Source of the DNA: Rhodoferax sediminis
GTDB lineage: Bacteria; Pseudomonadota; Gammaproteobacteria; Burkholderiales; Burkholderiaceae_C
DNA length: 64,000 nucleotides
Assembly (NCBI RefSeq): GCF_006970865.1
Contig: NZ_CP035503.1
Span: 3,051,001 to 3,115,000, forward strand
Reading direction: 5' to 3'
How positions within the stretch are numbered: position 1 is the stretch's first letter; every line of letters starts with the position of its first letter. The position numbers and the translations under genes were made by a program. The notes under the pieces are model-generated. The model saw only the letters and a program-made list of their open reading frames with translations. It searched no databases and was not told the DNA's origin. Of the stretch, positions 21,005 to 29,840 are shown piece after piece.

Positions 21005-22309
21005 ATGAAGGTGGCGATCGTTGGCTCCGGTATCTCCGGCCTGGCCGTGGCCCACAAGCTGCAGGGCCATGCCGACATCACGCTGTTCGAGGCGGGGGAC
21101 TATTTTGGGGGTCACACCCACACGGTCGATGTCACGCTGCCCACGCCGCAGGGCGAGATCACGCATGGCGTGGATACCGGCTTTCTGGTGTTCAACGAGC
21201 TCACCTATCCCCACCTGATCGCACTGCTGGCCGAGCTGGACGTAACTACTGCCAGGTCGGACATGTCGTTCTCGGTCCGGGTGCCGGGCGCCTTGCGCGG
21301 GCGCGCGCTGGAGTGGAGCGGCTCCAGCCTGTCCACCGTGTTCGCGCAGCGCAGCAACCTGGTGAACCCGCGATTTCTGGGCATGCTGGCGGACCTGCTG
21401 CGCTTCAATGCGCTGGCCAGCCGCATCGCCGGCGCCCATGAAGAAGCCGCGCTGACGCAGCCGCTGGGTGAGTTCTTGAAGGTACACCGCTTTGGCGACG
21501 CCTTTCGCGACTGGTATTTTTTGCCCATGCTGGGCTGTATCTGGAGTTGCCCCACGGACCAGATGCTGCGGTTTCCGGTCGCTACCATGATCCGCTTTTG
21601 CCATAACCACGGCCTGATCCAGGTGAGCAACCGGCCCCAGTGGCACACCGTGCTGGGCGGTGCCAGGCACTATGTCGACAAAATCGTCGCGCGCATCGCA
21701 CACAAGCGCCTGAACACCCCGGTTCGCCGCATCGAGCGCGATGCCGCAGGCGTGCGCGTGGTGCTTGATTCCGGCGCCGAGCGCTTTGACCGGCTGGTTC
21801 TGGCCACCCACTCCGATCAGGCGCTGGCCCTATTGCATGACGCAACGGCGCAGGAGCGGGAGGCGCTGGGCGCCATACGCTACCAGCCGAACCGGGCCGT
21901 GCTGCACACCGACGCCTCGGTGCTCCCCGAGCGGCGCATCGCCTGGGCCGCCTGGAACTACGAGCGCGCGCAAGACAGCGGACGCGAAGCCGCACGTGTC
22001 TGCCTGCACTATCTGATCAACCGGCTGCAGCCTGTGCCATTCGGCCAGCCTGTGGTGGTGTCGCTGAATCCGGTGCGCGAGATTGCCGCGCAGCATGTGA
22101 TCGGCGAGCACGAATACGACCACCCGGTCTTTGACCTGCAGGCCATCCGTGCCCAGCAGCAAGTGGCGCAACTGCAGGGTGAACACCACACGTGGTTTTG
22201 TGGCGCCTGGACGGGTTACGGCTTCCATGAAGACGGGCTCAAGTCGGGCCTGGCCGTGGCGCAGCAGCTGCTCGCAGAGATTCAGGCGCCGTGGGCGCAG
22301 GCCGCATGA
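21005..22309 (+). CDS. FAD-dependent amine-oxidase-like oxidoreductase
   Basis: A 434-residue flavoprotein. The N-terminus is a Rossmann FAD site (VAIVGSGISGLAVAHKL) followed by FEAGDYFGGHTHTVDV, and the C-terminus closes with CGAWTGYGFHEDGLKSGL, as in the amine oxidase/phytoene desaturase superfamily. Homologues sit beside DUF1365 and Cfa-like genes in many light- or singlet-oxygen-induced operons, where a role in unsaturated or modified fatty acids is suspected. It is the first gene of the operon divergent from the LitR gene. Confidence 0.85.
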   Translation: MKVAIVGSGISGLAVAHKLQGHADITLFEAGDYFGGHTHTVDVTLPTPQGEITHGVDTGFLVFNELTYPHLIALLAELDVTTARSDMSFSVRVPGALRGRALEWSGSSLSTVFAQRSNLVNPRFLGMLADLLRFNALASRIAGAHEEAALTQPLGEFLKVHRFGDAFRDWYFLPMLGCIWSCPTDQMLRFPVATMIRFCHNHGLIQVSNRPQWHTVLGGARHYVDKIVARIAHKRLNTPVRRIERDAAGVRVVLDSGAERFDRLVLATHSDQALALLHDATAQEREALGAIRYQPNRAVLHTDASVLPERRIAWAAWNYERAQDSGREAARVCLHYLINRLQPVPFGQPVVVSLNPVREIAAQHVIGEHEYDHPVFDLQAIRAQQQVAQLQGEHHTWFCGAWTGYGFHEDGLKSGLAVAQQLLAEIQAPWAQAA

Positions 22310-23103
22310 ATCATCCACCCGCGTCCCGTGTGCCGGCCCCGCTGATCGGCTTTGGCCAGGTGCGCCATACGCGGCTGCGCCCCAGCCGCCACGCGTTTGC
22401 CTACCCTACGTTCTTCCTCATGCTGCCCATGCGCAGCCTGCGGGCGCAGCCGCAAACGCATGCGGGACTGGCCATCAACCGGCGCGGTGCCATCAGCTTT
22501 CACGACGCCGACCACGGCGACGGGCGCGCCCCCCGCGAAGGCGGCGCCCTCGCCTGGCTCGACGCGCTGCTGCGCGCCGAAGGCATCACCGATGCCACGG
22601 GCGAGGCCTGGCTGCACTGTTATCCGCGCGTGTGGGGGTACACCTTCAAGCCCGTGAGCTTCTGGTATTGCCACGCCGGCGACAACAGCCTGCGTGCCAT
22701 CGTGGTCGAGGTCAACAACACCTTTGGCGAACGCCACTGCTACCTGCTCGATGCGCCGCGCTACGGCGCGGAGCTGCATGCCCGCAAGGTCTTTCACGTT
22801 TCGCCGTTCTGCGACGTCAGTGGCGGCTACCGCTTCCGCTTCCTGCGCACCCGCCATGGCGGCGAGGACCGCACCGTGGTGCGCATCGACCACGACGACG
22901 AGGACGGACCGCTGCTGCAGACCAGCGTAAGCGGCCAGCTGCTGCCCATCACCCCGGCCACGCTGCGCCGCGCCCTCTGGGGCTACCCCGGCATGACGCT
23001 GGCGGTGATGGCCCGCATCCACTGGCAGGCACTGCAACTATGGATGAAGCGCCTGCCCTTTCACCGCAAGCCCGCCCCACCCGACGCCCCCGTGACCCGT
23101 TGA
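22306..23103 (+). CDS. DUF1365 family protein
   Basis: A 265-residue protein of a family with no proven activity. Typical segments are VRHTRLRPSRHAFAYPTFF, YPRVWGYTFKPVSFWYCH, EVNNTFGERHCYLL and KVFHVSPFCDVSGGYRFRF. Its ATG overlaps the stop of the FAD gene (ATGA), so the two are translated together. Family members almost always accompany a Cfa-like methyltransferase, as here. Confidence 0.88.
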   Translation: MNHPPASRVPAPLIGFGQVRHTRLRPSRHAFAYPTFFLMLPMRSLRAQPQTHAGLAINRRGAISFHDADHGDGRAPREGGALAWLDALLRAEGITDATGEAWLHCYPRVWGYTFKPVSFWYCHAGDNSLRAIVVEVNNTFGERHCYLLDAPRYGAELHARKVFHVSPFCDVSGGYRFRFLRTRHGGEDRTVVRIDHDDEDGPLLQTSVSGQLLPITPATLRRALWGYPGMTLAVMARIHWQALQLWMKRLPFHRKPAPPDAPVTR

Positions 23104-23123
23104 CAACCCGCCCGGACCTTTCC

Positions 23124-24347
23124 ATGAACAGCACCACAGCACCCCGCTCCAACCCCATCCTGCCCCATGGCATTCCTGCCGCCGCGCGCACCGCGCTGCA
23201 ACTTCTGCACCGTCTGCAGAAGGGCTCGCTCACGATGCAGCTGCCCGACGGATCGCTGCAGCACTTCGGTCCGGGCGGCGGCCCGGTGGCGGGGATCACG
23301 CTGCGCAGCTGGAATGTGTTCGGCGCCGCGCTCAAGTCCGGCGACATCGGCTTTGCCGAGAGCTACATTGCGGGCGACTGGACAACGCCCCATTTGAGCG
23401 AGCTGCTGAAGCTCTTCATCGCCAACCGCCAGCAGATCGAAGGCGCGATCTACGGCAGCTGGGCCGGCCGGCTGCTGTATCGCATCAGGCATCTGCTCCA
23501 TCGCAACACGCGCGCCAACAGCCAGAAAAACATCCACGCCCACTACGATCTGGGCAACGCCTTTTACGCGCTGTGGCTGGACGACACCATGAACTACTCG
23601 TCGGCGTGGTTCGAGGGCAACCCGCAAGGTGACATGCGCACGGCCCAGCAGGCCAAGGTACGCCGCGCGTTGCGCATGGCCGGCGTGAAGCCCGGGGACC
23701 GCGTGCTGGAGATCGGCTGCGGCTGGGGCGCGCTGGCCGAGATGGCCACCACAGAATTCGGCGCCTCCCTGACGGGCGTGACGCTGTCTACCGAACAGCT
23801 GGACTTCGCGCAGCAGCGCATGGTGCAGCAGGGCGTGGCAGACCAGGCCGATCTGCGGCTGCAGGACTACCGCGACATCCATGACGGACCCTTTGACGCC
23901 ATCTGCTCCATCGAGATGGTGGAGGCCGTGGGCCGCGAATACTGGCCCACCTACTTCCAGGCGGTAAGGCGACTGCTCAAGCCCGGCGGGCGCGCCTGCA
24001 TCCAGAGCATCGTCATCGACGACAGCCTGTTCAAGCGCTACATCGGCTCCACCGACTTCATCCAGCAATACATCTTTCCCGGTGGCTGCCTGCCTTGCCC
24101 GAGCGAATTCCGCCGCGAGGCCGAGGCTGCCGGCTTGCGGGTGGAAGACGAATTCGCCTTCGGCCAGGATTACGCGGAAACCCTCAGGCGCTGGCGCGAA
24201 CGCTTCGTCGCCCGGCGTGCGCAAATCCTGCGGCTGGGCTTTGACGAACGCTTCATGCGCATCTGGGAGTTCTACCTGTGCTACTGCGAAGCCGCGTTTT
24301 CCATGAACAACACGAACCTGATGCAATTCACCCTGGTCAGGCCATGA
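23124..24347 (+). CDS. cyclopropane-fatty-acyl-phospholipid synthase family methyltransferase
   Basis: A 407-residue Cfa-type enzyme that methylates double bonds of membrane lipids using SAM. The SAM site is VLEIGCGWGALAEMA, with the NIHAHYDLGNAFYALWLDDTMNYSSA block before it and the YIFPGGCLP segment after. It may make cyclopropane lipids, or act like UfaM, a relative in Rhodobacter that (from memory) makes methylated precursors of furan fatty acids that quench singlet oxygen. The setting in a light operon fits the second idea. Confidence 0.87.
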   Translation: MNSTTAPRSNPILPHGIPAAARTALQLLHRLQKGSLTMQLPDGSLQHFGPGGGPVAGITLRSWNVFGAALKSGDIGFAESYIAGDWTTPHLSELLKLFIANRQQIEGAIYGSWAGRLLYRIRHLLHRNTRANSQKNIHAHYDLGNAFYALWLDDTMNYSSAWFEGNPQGDMRTAQQAKVRRALRMAGVKPGDRVLEIGCGWGALAEMATTEFGASLTGVTLSTEQLDFAQQRMVQQGVADQADLRLQDYRDIHDGPFDAICSIEMVEAVGREYWPTYFQAVRRLLKPGGRACIQSIVIDDSLFKRYIGSTDFIQQYIFPGGCLPCPSEFRREAEAAGLRVEDEFAFGQDYAETLRRWRERFVARRAQILRLGFDERFMRIWEFYLCYCEAAFSMNNTNLMQFTLVRP

Positions 24348-24904
24348 CTATCAAAAAGATAGCTATTCGCGCATGCACAGTCTGCGCGACGGTCGTTTTT
24401 TGCTTGACCATTGCGAGCGCGCAGCCGGCCGAACCTGGCGCGCCGCTGCCCGGTATGCGTCCAGCTGGACAGGGCACACTGCGCTTTTTCGGTCTGGAGG
24501 TCTACCGCGCGCGCCTGTGGGTCAGCGCCGGCTTCCGGCCCGAGGATTATGTGGCTTATCCCCTGGCGCTGGAGCTTGCCTACCAGCGCGACTTCACCAC
24601 GCAAGCGATTGCGCGGCGCTCGATTCAGGAAATGCGCCGCGTGGGTCCGCTCACAGCGCAGCAGGCCTCACGCTGGGAGCAGGCGCTGCAGGCAGCGCTG
24701 CCCGATGTCAAGGCTGGTGACCGGATCACCGGGCTGTACCGGCCCGACCAAGGGGTCGTGTTCCAGATGCAGGGCCGCACTGTCGGCGAGGTGGCAGACC
24801 CTGCGTTTGCGCGCCTGTTCTTCGGCATCTGGCTATCGCCGCACACCTCCGAGCCGCGCTTGCGCGAGGCCTTGCTTGCCGCCCGGGCACCGGGGCAGCC
24901 ATGA
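24344..24904 (+). CDS. exported chalcone-isomerase-like protein
   Basis: A 186-residue protein with a signal peptide (cleavage near ASA-QPA, about residue 26). The mature part contains GTLRFFGLEVYRARLW and LALELAYQRDF, typical of the bacterial chalcone-isomerase-like family. That family is probably periplasmic and non-enzymatic, perhaps fatty-acid binding. The start overlaps the Cfa-like stop (ATGA). Oddly, the first roughly 22 codons, which code the signal peptide, lie in repeat A copy 6. Confidence 0.8.
   Translation: MTIKKIAIRACTVCATVVFCLTIASAQPAEPGAPLPGMRPAGQGTLRFFGLEVYRARLWVSAGFRPEDYVAYPLALELAYQRDFTTQAIARRSIQEMRRVGPLTAQQASRWEQALQAALPDVKAGDRITGLYRPDQGVVFQMQGRTVGEVADPAFARLFFGIWLSPHTSEPRLREALLAARAPGQP
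24345..24410. repeat. short interspersed repeat A, copy 6 (codes a signal peptide)
   Basis: CTATCAAAAAGATAGCTATTC, with an exact CTATC/GATAG dyad, is followed by a spacer and a TTTTTTGCTTGACC end like copies 4 and 5. It begins at the start codon of the chalcone-isomerase-like gene and is translated as its signal peptide. Confidence 0.7.
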
Positions 24905-26208
24905 AGCGGGCGTCGGCTGAAGTCCCGACCCGCCGGGGTCTGGCCTGCTATGGGTTGCTCGGATTGCCACTGGCCTTTGTGGCCCTGCCGCTTTATGTCT
25001 TGCTGCCCAATCACTACGCGCGGGTGTTCGGCATGCCGCTGGCCTCGCTGGGCGCAGTGCTGCTGGCGGCGCGACTCTTCGACGCCGCCATCGATCCGCT
25101 GCTCGGACGCCTGAGCGACTGGCTGTTTGCCCGTTCCCTGCACGCCGTACTGGCGGCGGGGGCGGTGTCTTCGCTGGTGCTGGCAATGGGGCTTGCCGGG
25201 CTGTTTTTCCCAGCGGTCGCGGAGCCGGGCGCACTCACCGCCTGGGCGGCGGCCTTTTTGCTGATCACCTGCACGGCCTACAGCCAGCTCAGCATTGCCC
25301 ACCAATCCTGGGGCGCCCGGCTCGGTGGCGACGAACTACAGCGCGGGCGCATCGTGGCGTGGCGTGAGGGCTGCGGCGTCTTCGGTGTCGTGTTGGCCTC
25401 CCTGCTGCCTGCGCTGCTGGGACTGCCAGTCATGCTGGGCGCCTTTACCGTCGCACTGGTGCTGGGCTGGCTGGCCTGGACGAGGGCGCCATCGCCAGCG
25501 CCGCCGGCACATCCGGGCCGCGCCACGAGGGCGGTGGCGAGCCTGTGGCGGCCCTGGGGCAGCGCCGCCTTCCGGCGCCTGCTGGCGGTGTTCATGCTCA
25601 ACGGCATCGCCAGCGCTGTGCCGGCTACGCTGGTGCTGTTTTTCATCCAGGACAGGCTGCAGTCGCCGCCGGCGCAGGAGCCCTTTTTTCTGGGCACCTA
25701 TTTTCTCTGTGCGGCGCTGTCTATTCCGCTGTGGCTGCGGGCGGTGGCGCGCTGGGGACTGGCCCGCACCTGGCTGGCGGGCATGCTGCTGGCGATTGCG
25801 GTGTTCGCCGGCGTCGCCGGCCTGGGCAAGAGCGACACGGCGGCGTTCCTGCTGGTGTGCGCGCTCTCCGGCGCTGCGCTGGGAACCGACCTGGCGCTGC
25901 CCGGTGCGATGCTGGCCGGGGTGATTGCCCGGCAGGGCGACAACGGCCGGTTTGAGGGCGCCTACTTTGGCTGGTGGAACTTTGCCACCAAGCTGAACCT
26001 GGCGTTGGCCGCGGGTTTGGCGTTGCCGCTGCTGGGTGCGCTGGGCTATTCCCCCGGCACGCGCAGCCCCGAGGCGCTCCAGGCCCTGGGCCTGGCTTAC
26101 GCCATCCTGCCCTGCGCACTCAAATTGCTGGCAGCAGCAGCGCTGTATTTTTTCATCATCCGCGACCCGGGCTCCGGGCGCACTCTTATCCCGGAAGGCA
26201 CACCATGA
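24901..26208 (+). CDS. MFS transporter, GPH symporter type
   Basis: A 435-residue permease with about 12 hydrophobic helices. Motifs such as ARLFDAAIDPLLGRLSDW and GTDLALPGAMLAGVIARQG resemble the glycoside-pentoside-hexuronide:cation symporters. The start overlaps the previous stop (ATGA). A GPH-type permease is, from memory, also part of the singlet-oxygen operon of Rhodobacter sphaeroides. Its substrate there is unknown; a lipid-like molecule is possible. Confidence 0.85.
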   Translation: MKRASAEVPTRRGLACYGLLGLPLAFVALPLYVLLPNHYARVFGMPLASLGAVLLAARLFDAAIDPLLGRLSDWLFARSLHAVLAAGAVSSLVLAMGLAGLFFPAVAEPGALTAWAAAFLLITCTAYSQLSIAHQSWGARLGGDELQRGRIVAWREGCGVFGVVLASLLPALLGLPVMLGAFTVALVLGWLAWTRAPSPAPPAHPGRATRAVASLWRPWGSAAFRRLLAVFMLNGIASAVPATLVLFFIQDRLQSPPAQEPFFLGTYFLCAALSIPLWLRAVARWGLARTWLAGMLLAIAVFAGVAGLGKSDTAAFLLVCALSGAALGTDLALPGAMLAGVIARQGDNGRFEGAYFGWWNFATKLNLALAAGLALPLLGALGYSPGTRSPEALQALGLAYAILPCALKLLAAAALYFFIIRDPGSGRTLIPEGTP

Positions 26209-26741
26209 TGCAACGACGTTTCCTTCTCTCGGCCGCCATTGCCGCGCCTGTCGCTCTGGCCGGCTGCGCCAGCCAGACGCTGGCGGACTATGCGGGCGAA
26301 AAGCCGCTACTGGATCTGGCGCAATATTTCAACGGCCGCATCGACGCCCACGGCATGTTTCAGGACCGCAGCGGCAAGATCGTCAAGCGCTTCACGGTAT
26401 TGATGGACTGCCAGTGGAATGGCAATCAGGGCGTGCTCGACGAAGCCTTCACCTATTCCGACGGCAGCAGGGAGCGCCGCGTCTGGCGACTCACCAAAGA
26501 AGCGCACGGCCGCTACACCGGCACCGCCGGCGACGTGGTGGGACGAGCCGTGGGGCAGACCTCGGGCAATGCTTTCCGCTGGAACTACACGCTGAATCTG
26601 CCGGTGGACGGCAAGGTCTACGAGGTAGAGTTCGATGACTGGATGTACCTGATGGACGACCGCGTCATGCTCAACCGCGCCACCATGAGCAAATTCGGCG
26701 TTCGGCTGGGCGAAGTCACCTTGGCCTTCACCAAGCGCTGA
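26205..26741 (+). CDS. DUF3833 lipoprotein
   Basis: A 178-residue protein with a signal peptide and lipobox (LAGC at about residue 20), so it is a periplasmic or outer-membrane lipoprotein. The DUF3833 core covers YFNGRIDAHGMFQDRSGK and DDWMYLMDDRVMLNRATMSKFG. Function unknown; family members occur in the same light-operon context. Start overlaps the transporter stop (ATGA). Confidence 0.88.
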   Translation: MMQRRFLLSAAIAAPVALAGCASQTLADYAGEKPLLDLAQYFNGRIDAHGMFQDRSGKIVKRFTVLMDCQWNGNQGVLDEAFTYSDGSRERRVWRLTKEAHGRYTGTAGDVVGRAVGQTSGNAFRWNYTLNLPVDGKVYEVEFDDWMYLMDDRVMLNRATMSKFGVRLGEVTLAFTKR

Positions 26742-26745
26742 GGCA

Positions 26746-27528
26746 ATGAGTCTCAACCCCCGCATCAGCCACTGGCAGGGCCGCAGGGCCTGGCTGGTCG
26801 GCGCCTCCAGCGGCATCGGGCACGCCACCGCATCGGCCCTGCACGCGCGGGGTGCGCAGGTGGTGGTATCGGCACGCGGCGAAGCCGCACTGCAGTCTTT
26901 TGTCGATCAGCACCCCGGCGCCAGCGCGTTGCCACTCGACACCGCCCGCCGCGACGACGTGCAGATCGCCGCTACGGAGCTGCTGACACAAGGCCCGCTG
27001 GACCTGGTCCTGTACTGCGCAGGCCACTACCACGAAATGCGCGCCACGGCCTTCGACCTGGACGAAGTGCTGCGTCACCAGCAGATCAACACCCTCGGCG
27101 CGCTGCATGTGTTGGGCGCGGTGCTGCCCGCGATGGTCGAAGCCGCGCGCGGCGGGCGAGCCGGCCACCTGAGCCTGGTCAGCAGCGTGGCCGGCTTTCG
27201 CGGTCTGCCGAAAAGCCTCGCCTATGGGCCCACCAAGGCCGCGCTGATCAACCTGGCCGAGGCGCTGTACCTGGATCTGCATGACCTTGGCATGGGCGTG
27301 AGCGTGATCAATCCCGGTTTTGTCGCCACTGCGCTGACCGCAGGCAACGACTTCCCCATGCCGGCGCTGATCTCGCCCGAGGCTGCGGCGCAGGCCATCG
27401 TGCACGGTTGGGAGCGGGGCGAGTTCGACATCCATTTTCCCAAGCGCTTCACCCGCGTGATGAAACTGCTGCGACTGCTGCCGTACCGTCTCTACTTCCC
27501 GGCCGTGCGCCGCTTTACCGGACTTTGA
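26746..27528 (+). CDS. short-chain dehydrogenase/reductase
   Basis: A 260-residue classical SDR. The cofactor loop is VGASSGIGHATA, the catalytic serine lies in LVSSVAGF and the Tyr-x3-Lys in YGPTKAAL. The cofactor is NAD(H) or NADP(H) and the substrate is unknown. Four bases separate it from the DUF3833 gene, inside the light operon. Related SDRs appear in the same order in other Cfa/DUF1365 operons. Confidence 0.88.
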   Translation: MSLNPRISHWQGRRAWLVGASSGIGHATASALHARGAQVVVSARGEAALQSFVDQHPGASALPLDTARRDDVQIAATELLTQGPLDLVLYCAGHYHEMRATAFDLDEVLRHQQINTLGALHVLGAVLPAMVEAARGGRAGHLSLVSSVAGFRGLPKSLAYGPTKAALINLAEALYLDLHDLGMGVSVINPGFVATALTAGNDFPMPALISPEAAAQAIVHGWERGEFDIHFPKRFTRVMKLLRLLPYRLYFPAVRRFTGL

Positions 27529-27530
27529 CC

Positions 27531-27983
27531 ATGCTGCCCACTGAGCATCCCGACGCTGACACGGCCGTGGCCCGTATCGCGGCATTTTTTGAGCAGCTCA
27601 CGCCCGACAGCGTGGACTCGATCAGCCGCATCTACGCGCCCGATGCGCGATTCAAAGACCCGTTCAACGAGGTGCAGGGCATCGCCCTCATCCAGCGCGT
27701 CTACCTGCACATGTTCGAGTCGCTGCAAGAACCGGGATTCAAGGTCACCGGCCACGTGGTACAGGGTACGCAATGCTTCTTGACGTGGGACTTCATGTTT
27801 CGCTTCAAGCGTTTTCAGCGGTCAGTGCCCCAAACTGTGCGCGGTGCGTCGCACCTGGTGCTGGACGCGCAGGGCCTGATCACACGGCACCGCGACTACT
27901 GGGATGCCGCCGAAGAGCTGTACGAAAAAATTCCCGCACTCGGCGTGCTGATGCGCTGGCTCAAGAAGCGCGCCAACAGCTGA
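27531..27983 (+). CDS. SnoaL/NTF2-like protein
   Basis: A 150-residue single-domain protein of the NTF2-like fold. The N-terminal helices are followed by IYAPDARFKDPFNEVQG, the strand pattern of SnoaL-like domains, and a C-terminal YWDAAEELYEKIPALG. It may bind or isomerise a small hydrophobic substrate made by its neighbours. The ATG at 27531 is two bases after the SDR stop. No catalytic residues can be assigned. Confidence 0.82.
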   Translation: MLPTEHPDADTAVARIAAFFEQLTPDSVDSISRIYAPDARFKDPFNEVQGIALIQRVYLHMFESLQEPGFKVTGHVVQGTQCFLTWDFMFRFKRFQRSVPQTVRGASHLVLDAQGLITRHRDYWDAAEELYEKIPALGVLMRWLKKRANS

Positions 27984-28021
27984 GCCCCGCCATTTTTCCT
28001 CCACACAGTGCGTTCAAACCC

Positions 28022-29605
28022 GTGACCTCCGCCCTTGTCTGGTTTCGCCGCGACCTGCGCTGCTTCGACCATGCTGCCCTTTACCAGGCGCTGCGCTTTG
28101 CCGACCGCGTGTACTGCGCTTTTGTGTTCGATACCGACATCCTGAACGCGCTGCCCGAGCGCCGGGATCGGCGCGTGGAATTTATCCACGCCAGCCTGGG
28201 CGAGCTCGACGGCGCGCTCCACGCCCTGTCGCTGGCCGCCGGGGGGCAAGGCTCCGGCATCCTGGTGCGTCACGGACGCGCTGTCGATTGCATCGTGCAA
28301 CTCGCCCGGAACCTGGGGGTCAGCCAGGTTTTTACGAATCGCGACTATGAGCCCGCCGCCATCGAACGCGATCGCCAGGTGGCAGCGCGCCTGGCGGCCA
28401 ATGGCATTGCCTTGGCGGACTTCAAGGATCAGGTCATTTTTGAGCGCGGCGAGGTGCTGACGCAGAGCGGCAAGCCATTCAGCGTTTTCACGCCGTACCG
28501 CAATGCCTGGCTCAAGAAGCTGGACGATTTCCAGCTCCAGCCCTACCCGATCGCCAAGTACGCCGCGCGCCTGGCGCCCAAGCCCCTCGGCGAAGTGCTG
28601 CCCGCGCTCTCCTCCATCGGCTTTGAGGCCACCGACCTCGCCATGCTGCCCCTCCCCACCGGCATGCGTGGCGGCAAACAGTTATTCAAGGATTTCTGCA
28701 CCCGTATGGAGGGCTACCGCCAGGCACGTGACTTTCCCGCACGCAAGGGGGTGTCCTACCTGTCGGTGCACCTGCGCTTTGGCACAGTGTCGGTGCGGGA
28801 GCTGGCCGCTCACGCACACCGCCGGGGTGGCGAGGGGGCGGCCACCTGGCTATCCGAGCTGATCTGGCGCGACTTCTATCACATGATCTTGTGGCATCAC
28901 CCGCATGTCGCCGAGCATGCTTTTCGCCCGGATCATGAGCACATCGTGTGGGATGACGCGCCCGAACTGTTCGCGGCCTGGTGTGAGGCGCGCACCGGCT
29001 ACCCACTGGTGGACGCGGCGATGCGCCAGTTGCATCAGACCGGTTACATGCACAACCGCCTGCGCATGGTGGTGGCGTCCTTTCTGACCAAGAGCCTGGG
29101 CATCGATTGGCACCTGGGCGAGCGACACTTTGCCCGCCACCTCAATGACTACGACCTGGCGGCCAACAATGGCGGCTGGCAGTGGGCCGCTTCCACCGGC
29201 TGCGACGCGCAGCCGTGGTTTCGCATCTTCAACCCGGTCACGCAGTCGCGCAACTTCGATCCGCAGGGGCGCTTCATCCGCCGCTACCTGCCGGAACTGG
29301 CGCGCGTGCCTGACAGGTTCATCCATGCGCCGGCGGCTATGGGCACGGCGGACCAGGCCGCAGCCGGGGTGCACATCGGTGTGGATTACCCAGCTCCGGT
29401 CGTTGACCATACCAGGGCCCGTCAACGCACGCTCATGCGCTTTAGCTTTGCCACTGCAAAAAACCGGGGAGAAGCGGAGCCCAAGGCCACGCTGTCTGCT
29501 ACACCGCAGGGCCTTCGGGGTGGCACCGACTACGATGTGGCGGCTGCTCTTCCAGAAAATGCGGTGAACCTCACGGACACCCGCATTCGAATTGGCTTGA
29601 CATAG
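28022..29605 (+). CDS. phrB: deoxyribodipyrimidine photo-lyase
   Basis: A class I DNA photolyase that splits cyclobutane pyrimidine dimers using blue light and FAD. The N-terminal antenna domain opens with LVWFRRDLRCFDHAAL. The FAD domain has GYPLVDAAMRQL, MHNRLRMVVASFLTK and DYDLAANNGGWQWAASTG. A GTG at 28022 is taken as start because the family sequence begins there; no clear ribosome site is seen, but coupling to the upstream gene 38 bp away is likely. It is 527 residues, about 45 longer than usual, owing to a low-complexity C-terminal tail after DHTRARQRTL. Confidence 0.92.
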   Translation: MTSALVWFRRDLRCFDHAALYQALRFADRVYCAFVFDTDILNALPERRDRRVEFIHASLGELDGALHALSLAAGGQGSGILVRHGRAVDCIVQLARNLGVSQVFTNRDYEPAAIERDRQVAARLAANGIALADFKDQVIFERGEVLTQSGKPFSVFTPYRNAWLKKLDDFQLQPYPIAKYAARLAPKPLGEVLPALSSIGFEATDLAMLPLPTGMRGGKQLFKDFCTRMEGYRQARDFPARKGVSYLSVHLRFGTVSVRELAAHAHRRGGEGAATWLSELIWRDFYHMILWHHPHVAEHAFRPDHEHIVWDDAPELFAAWCEARTGYPLVDAAMRQLHQTGYMHNRLRMVVASFLTKSLGIDWHLGERHFARHLNDYDLAANNGGWQWAASTGCDAQPWFRIFNPVTQSRNFDPQGRFIRRYLPELARVPDRFIHAPAAMGTADQAAAGVHIGVDYPAPVVDHTRARQRTLMRFSFATAKNRGEAEPKATLSATPQGLRGGTDYDVAAALPENAVNLTDTRIRIGLT

Positions 29606-29792
29606 CTTCCAGCGCGCCCGCAATAGCACAGGCTTCGCCGCTCGCCTTGGCGCCGCCAATCTGGCAGCTCGCCACTCGATCCGACCCAACATCGGCGAGC
29701 GATCAGTTGAGCATCAACGCGGACGTGCGCAAGCGCACGATCATCGCGGAACATTTCTGTCCCGGGGTACCACACTTTATGATTCGCCGATT

Positions 29793-29818
29793 CTGGACTG
29801 GATTGTTCGGTTGTCCAG
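29793..29818. promoter_or_regulatory. inverted repeat upstream of GMC oxidoreductase
   Basis: CTGGAC at 29793 and GTCCAG at 29813 form a 6-bp inverted repeat with a 14-bp centre, 22 bp before the GTG start. From memory the TauR site of Rhodobacter contains CTGGAC, so a TauR-type site is possible. The other 200 bases of this gap show nothing clear. Confidence 0.4.
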
Positions 29819-29840
29819 ATTGCGCTGCAAAGGAAACAGA

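Noticed and set aside
29595-29640. Seventh copy of repeat A after phrB (CATAGCTTCC...AATAGCACAGG)
   Set aside because: It lacks the paired dyad, the GGGCT block and the T-rich end shared by the six accepted copies.
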